Source: Lachnospiraceae bacterium
GTDB taxonomy: Bacteria; Bacillota; Clostridia; Lachnospirales; Lachnospiraceae
Assembly (NCBI GenBank): GCA_022794255.1
Contig: JAAWEL010000053.1
Span: 1-42,739, forward strand
Length of the DNA: 42,739 bases
Direction of reading: 5' to 3'
Positions 1 through 7,436 of this stretch are shown piece after piece. Each line of letters opens with the position of its first letter. The stretch's first letter is position 1. Under the pieces are notes generated by a model. It made no database searches, had not been told where the DNA came from, and saw only the letters and a list, made by a program, of their open reading frames with translations. Made by a program: the position numbers and the translations under genes.

Positions 1-16
1 AAATTGCTTTCCGTCA

Positions 17-120
17 GATGTGCGTCACAATTTGTGGGAGATTTGGCCCGAATGAGGGAGGCGTAGTGGGCTACGTTGACCGAATGAGAGCCAAATCTCC
101 CACAAAGTGGGGCGTGCATA
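17..120. repeat. Long inverted repeat, hairpin-forming intergenic element
   Basis: A perfect 17-bp inverted repeat (TTTGTGGGAGATTTGGC at 31-47 and its complement at 90-106) encloses 42 bases. These contain a second small hairpin, CGTAG-TGGG-CTACG (62-75). Outside the perfect arms the complementarity continues imperfectly to about 17 and 120. The two-level stem is too long and lacks a T-run for a simple terminator. It looks like a dispersed palindromic repeat or a MITE-like remnant. A short open frame crosses it but has no ribosome binding site and is not credited. Confidence 0.75.
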
Positions 121-207
121 TGGCGGGAATGAATTTTCAGACACGCTCTAAGGAACGGTTAAGAACCGATTCAGGTTATGGGACTTTGTGCCAGGAAAGA
201 GGTCAGA

Positions 208-951
208 ATGATAAGAAGCAGATATACCATACAGGTGCAGGCAGTTTTTACCCTTTATGATATCCTGACCGGAAGACCGGTTCAGCCGGGAAATGTCCGG
301 TTTTTCCTTCCGGAAGGAGGAAGGATTACGTACAAGGAGGGAGGCTACTATGTGCTGACCGGCTGCCGGGACACACAGATTACCCTGGCCATAGAGAGTC
401 CGGTCTATGAAAGGGCAGAGATCGCAAAGAAGCTTGGGAAGCCGGGTGTGGAGACAGACCGGGTGTGGCTGTCCCCTGACAGCGCCTATCCTGGTTTTTG
501 CCGGTTTCCCTATGTGAAAGGCAGGACAGAGCCATATGCACAGGTTCGGGCAGCTTTTGTGGATAGCAGACAAAAAATCCGTCTTTTAAAGGATTATGCG
601 GCCAGGGAAGAAAAGACAGCGATTCCCGTATTCTGCGGGGAAAAGACAGAACTTGCCGGAAGGCAAATCGCTGCCGTCTCAGCCAAAAAGCATGGGTGGG
701 AGGCAGAATTTTCGGTTGTTCAGAACATCGATGAAACATCCGGGCTGTGCCATATAGAAAAGCCTTTTTCCGGGGACTTGAAAAAGGAAGACGTTTGCAT
801 CTGCCCCGTGTTTTCCACACAGGCTGACAAGGAGGGAAGCTATCGGCTCCTGCTTCCCAAAGAGGCGGCACAGGCGCAGCTTTGTTTTGTTTTTTTTGAG
901 GAAAAAGGGAAAACAAAAGTCCAGGAAACAAAGATCCTGACAGACGGATGA
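208..951 (+). CDS. Beta-sandwich accessory protein of the injection-system operon (unknown function)
   Basis: This 247-residue protein has no confidently recognised family. I chose the ATG at 208 because AAAGAGG lies 6 bases upstream; an earlier in-frame ATG at 178 lacks such a site. The first ~75 residues (around DILTGRPVQPGNVRF and then EGGYYVLTG) read like a transthyretin or carboxypeptidase-regulatory-like beta-sandwich. As I recall, such folds occur in small accessory proteins of contractile-injection clusters. The rest is beta-rich with several cysteines. There is no signal peptide or membrane segment, so it should be cytoplasmic. It is followed 25 bases later by the PAAR-like gene, which suggests a structural or cargo-adapter role. 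The role is inferred from position. Confidence 0.6.
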   Translation: MIRSRYTIQVQAVFTLYDILTGRPVQPGNVRFFLPEGGRITYKEGGYYVLTGCRDTQITLAIESPVYERAEIAKKLGKPGVETDRVWLSPDSAYPGFCRFPYVKGRTEPYAQVRAAFVDSRQKIRLLKDYAAREEKTAIPVFCGEKTELAGRQIAAVSAKKHGWEAEFSVVQNIDETSGLCHIEKPFSGDLKKEDVCICPVFSTQADKEGSYRLLLPKEAAQAQLCFVFFEEKGKTKVQETKILTDG

Positions 952-976
952 AAGATAGATAAAGGAGGAAGGGACA

Positions 977-1363
977 ATGGGAATGTGTGTATTGGCAGGA
1001 GCCACGCTTCAGTGCTCATTCGGCATGGCGCCGTCTGTTTTGAATGTGCTCCCGGCGGCCAGGGTGATGTCGTCCATGGCAGTGGCATCGATCATGGACA
1101 ATGTGCCCATGGTAAACATTATGCCCTTTGGCATGTGCAGTTCCATGGCAAATCCTACGGTGGCGGCTGCCACGGCAGCGGCACTTGGCGTTTTAACCCC
1201 CATGCCCTGCATCCCGGTCATTCCGGCGCCATGGGCGCCGGGGTCTCCTACTGTACTGGTAGGCGGAAAGCCGGCGTTAAACAATAGCTGTAAGCTGACG
1301 TGTGCCTATGGAGGCATGATTGCCATTCAGAATCCGGGAACCGTCAACATTCAGGTAAAATAG
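977..1363 (+). CDS. PAAR-like protein (DUF4280 family), spike tip
   Basis: This 128-residue protein has a strong AAGGAGG site 10 bases before its ATG. It opens with MGMCVLAGATLQCSFG and continues with repeated short hydrophobic, proline- and glycine-rich segments (MPCIPVIPAPWAPGSPTV, then VGGKPALNNSCKLTC). This is the pattern of DUF4280 PAAR-like proteins. Proteins of this family are known or thought to cap the spike of type VI and extracellular contractile injection systems, binding a metal through conserved Cys/His and sometimes carrying an effector. It precedes the 1730-residue protein, a typical place for cargo. The cysteines at the start and near residues 100-110 are candidate ligands. 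The family call is fairly firm; the link to a complete injection system depends on genes outside the window. Confidence 0.85.
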   Translation: MGMCVLAGATLQCSFGMAPSVLNVLPAARVMSSMAVASIMDNVPMVNIMPFGMCSSMANPTVAAATAAALGVLTPMPCIPVIPAPWAPGSPTVLVGGKPALNNSCKLTCAYGGMIAIQNPGTVNIQVK

Positions 1364-1413
1364 CAGGAAACCATTGAGAGCAAAAGCCAAAAGGCAGGAC
1401 AGGCGGGGTGTAT

Positions 1414-4400
1414 ATGGCAGGAGCACAGGAACGGGAAATAAGAAAATATGTGCTGAAAAAGGACAGGATAGAAAAGGTTTCGGTCAGATATACGGAACTG
1501 GGCGATATGGCCAGGGAAGAAATCATGGCAGCCGTAAGAATGTACGGTGAGGAGACGGTTATAAAAGAATACAGGGACTTAAAGGCAGAACCGCCGGTGG
1601 ACATACTGTTGGCATACCTGTATCAAAAGCCGGAGGACATTACCCAGTATGAGTCAGAGCTGTTAAAAAAAGCTTACGGCTGGGGCTTTATCGGAGATGT
1701 ATACCGCCAGTTAGGGGTAAAAGACCCTTATGAAATATCCACATGGGGCAAGATAAAGGGCTGGTTCGGCCGAAAATTCAATGCCTACCAAAAGGTCAGC
1801 AAATTTGAACATCATACCATGTCAGGCGCTCCTTCAGGAAAACAGGAGAGCGGGAAGGGGAATATTGATGGATCCAGGCTTAAGCAGACGGGAAACCAAC
1901 TGTTTCAGGAAATCAAAAAGATGGAATCCGGAGGAGAAGTTAAAGACAATCCGGCATTGATAACCCAGGCAGATCAGTCCGTGGACAGTTTAAACCGTTT
2001 GGAGGGTATGGAATCGGGGAAGGACTGGGAGCAGTCAGAAGGAATGGAGCCCGGAAAAGGTTTAGAATCGTCAGAGGGAATGGAGCCCGGAAAAGGTTTA
2101 GAGCAGTCAGAAGGAATGGAACCCGGAAAAGATTCAGGGCAGTCAGAGCGCACGGAGCCTGGGGAAGCTTTGGAAGGCCGTTTTATTCCGGCAGTGAATG
2201 GGCAAGACATGGAAATGCCGGGCAGGAGCCTGGACGGGGAAACGGACAGGGAGCCGCTTCATGCCATTGACAGGGATCAGACCGAGGATGGGATGGATTA
2301 CAAAGGCTATATCCGCCTGCACGGCTATCAGGGATATGGATTTGAGGAAGGGCTGATGCAGTACAGAAGCCAGGATGTGTCTGTTCTTCTGCCGGGAGGT
2401 CTGGCCTATGGCCTGAAAAACACGGATTTCACCCTGACCTATGACTCCAAGGCAGACGGAGGCGTGGCTGTCATGCAGAGAGGGGAGGCAGAACTTCTTC
2501 TTGGCGTCCTCAAATTATATGCATCCGGCATGAAGTACTCTGATTTCAGCGACACCTTTCTGGCAGAACAGGCAGGGATCCAAATTGACGGAGGCTCCTT
2601 TTTTTCTCTGCAAACATCAGCAGCCCTGGGTAATCTGAGAATCAGCCGTTTTGGCCTTTCTTTTGATGAATTTACGGCAGAAATAAAGGAATTTTCCCTG
2701 TTTGACGGCGGGCTGACCGTTCAAAATCCCAAGTTCCACATGATGAAAACAGATAAGTGGAGGAAAGATATCAGCATAGGCGGCCTGTCTGTAACCACTT
2801 CTTTCCTGTCCCTGGATCTCTCGTCAGAGGAAGATGGAAGCTGGATGTTTAAGGAGGAGGATGGGGATACGCCGGAAGTTGCAGGGGATCAGACAAAATG
2901 GACGCCCTATATTTCAGGAGGCACTGCCCATTTAACGGTAGGCGAACTGTTTGAACAATCCATGTCCGATATTTCCTTAGACCAACAGAGGATGCAGGCA
3001 AAAGAAACAGAGGTAAAGCTGAATCTGAAACTGCCTGGAAACAAGCTTATGGAGGCGGATGCCAGGATCCAGGATCTTCAGTATGAATTTGGCGGCTCTG
3101 GCCTGTCCTGGAAAAATATGGATGGAAAAGGAACAATCCCTGTGGGTGACACTACCCTTCCTGTCACATTTGACAAGGTGGCTTACAACCAGGCAGGCGG
3201 GCTGACCATCGGTCTTTTAAAGGGAACCATGCCCATTGCTGACAAGGAAGTGACCTTAGAAGGCACGGACATCGCATATTCCAAAGAGACGGGATTTGAT
3301 TTTGGAAAGATTTCGGGAACCGTTAAGGGGGACATGGCTATCGGCCCGGCTCTCACGTTAAAGCATATCGGCGTCAGCCTGGAAAAAGGAGGAGCGGATT
3401 ATGCCGTTACCCTGTCAGGAGGCGCAGAAGCCCTGACCGGCAATTTTGCATTACAGGCACAGGCATCGGTCAAAGTCTCAAAGGATGGATTGGATGAGGG
3501 GCTTATAAAAGACGCCCATCTGAATATCCGGCAGGAGATGATAACCGGGGACATGAAAGAAATCTCCTTTTCAGGCCAGGAAAAAACCTTGTCCATGAAG
3601 GAGGCAGAACTGAAAATTCAGATGCCCAAGGGAGAGAAGGGGGAGTTTTATGCAGAAAACTTTTCTTATCAGTACGAATCCGGGACAGTAAGCCTGCAAA
3701 ATGCAAAAGCAGCCGGAAACTTTTTTATCGGCGGGCTGGGGATTGATTCCCAAATGGAGGACATGGCCTATGAAAATGAGATTTTATCCATCGGAAAGCT
3801 TACCGGAGACCTGACCGTAGAAAACCACGGCTTTCATGTAGAGGGCGACAAAATCCAATATGAGACCGTGGAAAAAGGGTTTGATTTTGAGCGGTTATCC
3901 GGGTCGAGTGGGCAGGCTTTGGAAGTGGGAACAGGGCTTAAGCTGGTAAAGGCAGGCATTGAGATCAGCAGGCAGGCCAGTGAGGGAGAGATGGGAGAAG
4001 AAGGGGCAAAGTCTCCCTACACGGTGAGCCTTTGGGCAGGGGTGGAGGCAAAGTATGGCAAATTCAGCCTTTTGGCAGAGGAGACCAGGATTACGGTTTC
4101 AGAAAATGTCATTCACCATGTTCAGATTCAGAATGCAGAACTGGATATGGACAATCAGACGGTTTACGGAAAGATAAGGGAGGCCCTATACTCGAAAGCG
4201 GAAGGGAGTTTTCAGTTCAGCGGGAATCTGGCCTTCCATGTGGGAGATATCTCTCTGTCCGGGGAAGTGACGGACGGAAAATACGATGCAGACGGGCTGT
4301 TTATCCAGTCGGCAGAAGGAACGATTCATGTGCTGAAAAAGGATATCCGGCTCTTAGGGGAAGAACTTTCTTACACCAGGGAAAATGGGTTTGGGTTTAA

Positions 4401-6606
4401 ACGGCTGTATGGAGAATTATCCGAGGATTTAACCCTGTTTCCAGGTTTCAGCCTGACCGGGATTTCCGTGGATATCACCAAAGAACCTTCAGACCAGGAA
4501 GTCCAGGGAGAGAAAGCAGGCCAGTCGGCTCCGGACTTTGTCTCTGCCGTCTTGTCGGCAGGAGTAAAGGGAGAAATCCCCCATGTACTTCTTCTTTCAG
4601 CAGACAAGGCTGGTTTTTTGGTGGCGAAAGAAGGGCTTCAGGATGGGAAGATTCAGGGAGCGTCCTTAGACATTAAGGATGGCCTGATACACGGAGAATC
4701 AGAGGAAATCGCCTTTTCTTTTCATAACAAGGAGGTTTCTGCCTCCAACTTAAAATTCTCTGCAGGAGGAGGATCCCCGGAAGGGATTGAGGCGCTGAGT
4801 AATGTGCTGGATTTTCTAAAGGAAGCCAGCATTACGGTGGGGAAGGTTTCTTATAAGGAAGGAACTGGACTTACCTATGAAGGTTTCCAGTTTCATCCGG
4901 CCAAGATTTCCATTGGCACAGAACCGTTGGGGCTGGATGTGGATTTTGGAGAGAACCAGGTGGAGGGGCACTTAAAATGGGATTACCCGGAAGGCATGGG
5001 AGCAGAAGGGGGCGGTGATGCGCCGGAAATCTTAAGCATTGAAGCCCATGTGCCGATTCTGCCCGGACTGGCGCTTGGAGGCGGGATTGGTTTCGGAGCC
5101 GGACTGTCAGTGGGAGGAAGCCTGGCAGTCAAAAGAGAAGGCAAACAAGAGCCGGAGAGTATTTATGGCCTTAAGGGAGAAGCCTTTCTCAATGCAAACG
5201 CATGGGTGGGGGCAAAGCTGAACCTGGTTTTGGGCGATGATAAGCTGGCTGCTTTAAAGGCCGGAATTGCCGCGAAGCTGGGGCTGGATATGAAAAGCAT
5301 GTCCGGACTGGAGGTGAAGATTCACCATACCGGTGCCCAAATAAAGGTGCAGGAAGGAAAAATCACCTATAATCTGTCTGCATTGGCGGAATTTAAGCTT
5401 ACAGGCTACATAAGCGCGAAGCTGCTGTTTTTTAAGGAGCGCACCCTGTGCCAGAAGGAACTGGGGGTTTGGGAACTGGGAAAGATGGAACTGTCAGGAG
5501 GCGCGTCCTGGGACGGGCAGAAGCTGAATCTGGAGGAGGTGAAAAAGAGCATTCGGATAGGAGGAAAGGAACTGGCAGACGGAAGCCTGGATGACAGGCC
5601 GGTCACCTCCACAGACAAAGCAATCGCAGCGCTGACCGATACGCAGGCAGAGGAAAGCCTTCACAAGCTGTTGGGACTGGAGGAAGAAAGACGGAAGGCA
5701 GAGGCAGCCCTTCTGGATGAGAACGCATTGTGGGAGGCCGGAGGAAATGAGGCGGCCCAGGCAGTGGTCAGCCAGGTGGGAAAGCTGGCAGAGCTTTATG
5801 AGCAGAATCTTACCCTTTTAAGCGAGCGGATCCGGATTTTGACGGAACAAAGCAGCCAGGCCCTTATAGGAACCGGGGAAAGCTATGTGGATATCCAGCT
5901 TTCTCGGGATGTGGCAGAGAGAACCTATAAGCTGGCAGACCGGATGGCCAGGGAAACCGAAGGGAGGAAGGACAAGCCTTTGGGGGGCTTTGAAGACATA
6001 ATCAAGGAGACAAAGCACTTATACCGGAAATCCTACCGGCAGGTTTACCTTAACTATGTATCCCGCCTGATGGAGACAATTATTGGCCAGAATGAAGGAT
6101 ATTTTAAGAAGCTTTTGGAGGAGATTCCTGGAAAATCAGAAGGAAAACCGAAAAAGAAAAAAACATCCGAAGAAAAAGCAGCAGAAGAAAAAGCAAAAGC
6201 GTGGAAAGCGGCGGCTAAAGACTGTCAGGGAGCCAGGGAGGATTTAAAACAGTATTTGCCAGGTCTTGATGAAAAGGAGGCTGACCAGGCAAAAGAAAGG
6301 CTCTCTGCCCGGAAAGGGGAGATGGCAATAAAAGAAATATGGAAACGGTGCCAGGGGATAACCGGCTGGGAGGAAGCATCCCAGGCAAATGGCAGGACAG
6401 AGCACGGCCAGATTATCACGAATCTTTTAGAAACCCTGCAAAGCCGGTACGATTTAGAGGCTGCCATGAGGCCGTATCTGTATACAGAAGGAGCCTACAG
6501 ACAGGCATTCGGGGCTGAGCGCATGACGCCGGAGCAGCTTGCCCAGATCGATGCACAGCGGAAGCGGGACGAGGAGACTGCAGGCACAAAAGCCGGAGCC
6601 GGGTAG
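1414..6606 (+). CDS. Giant repetitive protein (1730 aa) downstream of PAAR-like gene; candidate cargo or structural component
   Basis: I do not recognise a family. The ATG at 1414 follows GGCGGGG at 5-base spacing; an in-frame GTG at 1408 is the alternative. The first ~130 residues are helical and charged. Residues ~197-255 hold a 12-residue tandem repeat (consensus EGMEPGKGLEQS). From ~300 to ~1390 the chain is a long run of beta-strand-like segments in which blocks recur, such as a Tyr-Ser/Thr-x-Glu-x-Gly-Phe-x-Phe motif followed by a Ser-Gly-x-x motif. A glycine-rich stretch (GGGIGFGAGLSVGGSLAVK) lies near 1220. The last ~330 residues are helical and Lys/Glu/Ala-rich. There is no signal peptide and no membrane segment, so export by a general pathway is unlikely. 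Position after a spike-tip gene favours a very large effector or a scaffold, but no toxin active site is visible. Confidence 0.7.
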   Translation: MAGAQEREIRKYVLKKDRIEKVSVRYTELGDMAREEIMAAVRMYGEETVIKEYRDLKAEPPVDILLAYLYQKPEDITQYESELLKKAYGWGFIGDVYRQLGVKDPYEISTWGKIKGWFGRKFNAYQKVSKFEHHTMSGAPSGKQESGKGNIDGSRLKQTGNQLFQEIKKMESGGEVKDNPALITQADQSVDSLNRLEGMESGKDWEQSEGMEPGKGLESSEGMEPGKGLEQSEGMEPGKDSGQSERTEPGEALEGRFIPAVNGQDMEMPGRSLDGETDREPLHAIDRDQTEDGMDYKGYIRLHGYQGYGFEEGLMQYRSQDVSVLLPGGLAYGLKNTDFTLTYDSKADGGVAVMQRGEAELLLGVLKLYASGMKYSDFSDTFLAEQAGIQIDGGSFFSLQTSAALGNLRISRFGLSFDEFTAEIKEFSLFDGGLTVQNPKFHMMKTDKWRKDISIGGLSVTTSFLSLDLSSEEDGSWMFKEEDGDTPEVAGDQTKWTPYISGGTAHLTVGELFEQSMSDISLDQQRMQAKETEVKLNLKLPGNKLMEADARIQDLQYEFGGSGLSWKNMDGKGTIPVGDTTLPVTFDKVAYNQAGGLTIGLLKGTMPIADKEVTLEGTDIAYSKETGFDFGKISGTVKGDMAIGPALTLKHIGVSLEKGGADYAVTLSGGAEALTGNFALQAQASVKVSKDGLDEGLIKDAHLNIRQEMITGDMKEISFSGQEKTLSMKEAELKIQMPKGEKGEFYAENFSYQYESGTVSLQNAKAAGNFFIGGLGIDSQMEDMAYENEILSIGKLTGDLTVENHGFHVEGDKIQYETVEKGFDFERLSGSSGQALEVGTGLKLVKAGIEISRQASEGEMGEEGAKSPYTVSLWAGVEAKYGKFSLLAEETRITVSENVIHHVQIQNAELDMDNQTVYGKIREALYSKAEGSFQFSGNLAFHVGDISLSGEVTDGKYDADGLFIQSAEGTIHVLKKDIRLLGEELSYTRENGFGFKRLYGELSEDLTLFPGFSLTGISVDITKEPSDQEVQGEKAGQSAPDFVSAVLSAGVKGEIPHVLLLSADKAGFLVAKEGLQDGKIQGASLDIKDGLIHGESEEIAFSFHNKEVSASNLKFSAGGGSPEGIEALSNVLDFLKEASITVGKVSYKEGTGLTYEGFQFHPAKISIGTEPLGLDVDFGENQVEGHLKWDYPEGMGAEGGGDAPEILSIEAHVPILPGLALGGGIGFGAGLSVGGSLAVKREGKQEPESIYGLKGEAFLNANAWVGAKLNLVLGDDKLAALKAGIAAKLGLDMKSMSGLEVKIHHTGAQIKVQEGKITYNLSALAEFKLTGYISAKLLFFKERTLCQKELGVWELGKMELSGGASWDGQKLNLEEVKKSIRIGGKELADGSLDDRPVTSTDKAIAALTDTQAEESLHKLLGLEEERRKAEAALLDENALWEAGGNEAAQAVVSQVGKLAELYEQNLTLLSERIRILTEQSSQALIGTGESYVDIQLSRDVAERTYKLADRMARETEGRKDKPLGGFEDIIKETKHLYRKSYRQVYLNYVSRLMETIIGQNEGYFKKLLEEIPGKSEGKPKKKKTSEEKAAEEKAKAWKAAAKDCQGAREDLKQYLPGLDEKEADQAKERLSARKGEMAIKEIWKRCQGITGWEEASQANGRTEHGQIITNLLETLQSRYDLEAAMRPYLYTEGAYRQAFGAERMTPEQLAQIDAQRKRDEETAGTKAGAG
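2002..2178 (+). repeat. Tandem 36-bp coding repeat (12-aa units)
   Basis: Four consecutive 36-bp units at 2002, 2038, 2074 and 2110 encode variants of EGMEPGKGLEQS, followed by a decayed fifth unit that loses the frame of conservation near 2178. The units differ at a few third positions and at residues 5, 8-10 and 11, so the array is old enough to have drifted. It probably forms a flexible acidic linker between the helical head and the beta-rich body of the giant protein. Confidence 0.85.
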
Positions 6607-6633
6607 GACACCCGTATTTTCGGGAAAAACAAA

Positions 6634-6951
6634 ATGGGGATCACTGCTTATTTAAGCGCCATGAACGAAACGTCAATCGCCCGTAAAATACAGGCGGAAG
6701 AAGATTACGTCAAGAAGTTTCTTCCTTATCAAAAAGCAGAGGAAGGGAGAAATGCCGCTTTAGAGGAGAAAGGACGCCTTTTGCTGCTAAAGGGCAAGAT
6801 TGACGCTTTTTTGGATACGCCAGTGGAAAAACTTGGGGAGAGGCGGCCGGAATTTCAGGATATTTGCAGTGGGATCCGGCAGTACCAGATTCAGAAAAAG
6901 CTGGATGCGATTCAGGAAGCCCAGGAGGAGTTTGCTGCCAGCAGAGATTAG
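6634..6951 (+). CDS. Small helical protein of the injection-system operon (unknown)
   Basis: This 105-residue protein is predicted to be almost entirely alpha-helical, with charged heptad-like segments (VKKFLPYQKAEEGRNAALEEK, shortened here in sense, and a C-terminal run ending EEFAASRD). I do not recognise a family. It begins 27 bases after the giant protein and has no clear ribosome binding site, so it may be translated by coupling to that gene; an ATG at 6661 is an alternative start. The next gene starts 22 bases after its stop. Size and composition fit a chaperone, adapter or coiled-coil structural piece for the preceding large protein. That role is inferred only from its location. Confidence 0.6.
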   Translation: MGITAYLSAMNETSIARKIQAEEDYVKKFLPYQKAEEGRNAALEEKGRLLLLKGKIDAFLDTPVEKLGERRPEFQDICSGIRQYQIQKKLDAIQEAQEEFAASRD

Positions 6952-6973
6952 TCTCAGAGAAAGGAAAACAGCC

Positions 6974-7414
6974 ATGACCATAACAGAAAACCTAAAAACG
7001 ATTGCCCAGGAGGAGGGATGGAACATTCAGGAATGGAAGGGAATGTTCCGCATTGATGCAGACAGCCGCCATGGAACCTGGCAGACATTCTGCAGGATTA
7101 TGGAGGAGGAAAAACGCTTCTGCTATTACTCCCTCTGTCCGGTCAATGTGCCGAAAGAAAAGATCCCCTACTTAGGGGAGGTGCTGACCAGGATGAATTA
7201 CGGCCTGAAGGTGGGGAATTTTGAGATGGACTACGAGACCGGGGAAATACATTTTAAGACCTATCTGGACTTTACAGGCCAGGAAAAGGAAAAGCCGGCC
7301 ATTGCCCAGTGTATCTATTCCAATATCGTGACCTTTGATCATTATTTTCCCAAGTTGATGGAAGCCATCCACGGAGGCCAGGAGGGAAGGGAAGCATTTT
7401 TAAAATCCCTGTAG
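6974..7414 (+). CDS. YbjN / secretion-chaperone-like protein
   Basis: The protein is 146 residues from the ATG at 6974, which is preceded by GAGAAAGGAAA. The open frame extends upstream to 6800, but that part overlaps the preceding gene. The pattern is that of YbjN-like or type III secretion chaperone-like folds: an N-terminal helix (TENLKTIAQEEGW), a strand-turn-strand block (WQTFCRIMEEEKRFCYYSLC), a helix (LGEVLTRMNYGLKVGNFEMD), a further strand pair (GEIHFKTYLDF) and a C-terminal helix near FPKLMEAIHGG. Members often hold partner proteins in a soluble state. In this operon it could serve the giant protein or the ATPase. The family assignment is from pattern reading and is moderately sure; the partner is unknown. 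Confidence 0.6.
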   Translation: MTITENLKTIAQEEGWNIQEWKGMFRIDADSRHGTWQTFCRIMEEEKRFCYYSLCPVNVPKEKIPYLGEVLTRMNYGLKVGNFEMDYETGEIHFKTYLDFTGQEKEKPAIAQCIYSNIVTFDHYFPKLMEAIHGGQEGREAFLKSL

Positions 7415-7436
7415 CAGAAAGGCACAGGTCAAAGAC

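Noticed and set aside
18..260. An 80-residue open frame at the left edge
   Set aside because: It runs through the inverted repeat and overlaps the start of the next gene; it has no ribosome binding site and no recognisable protein pattern.
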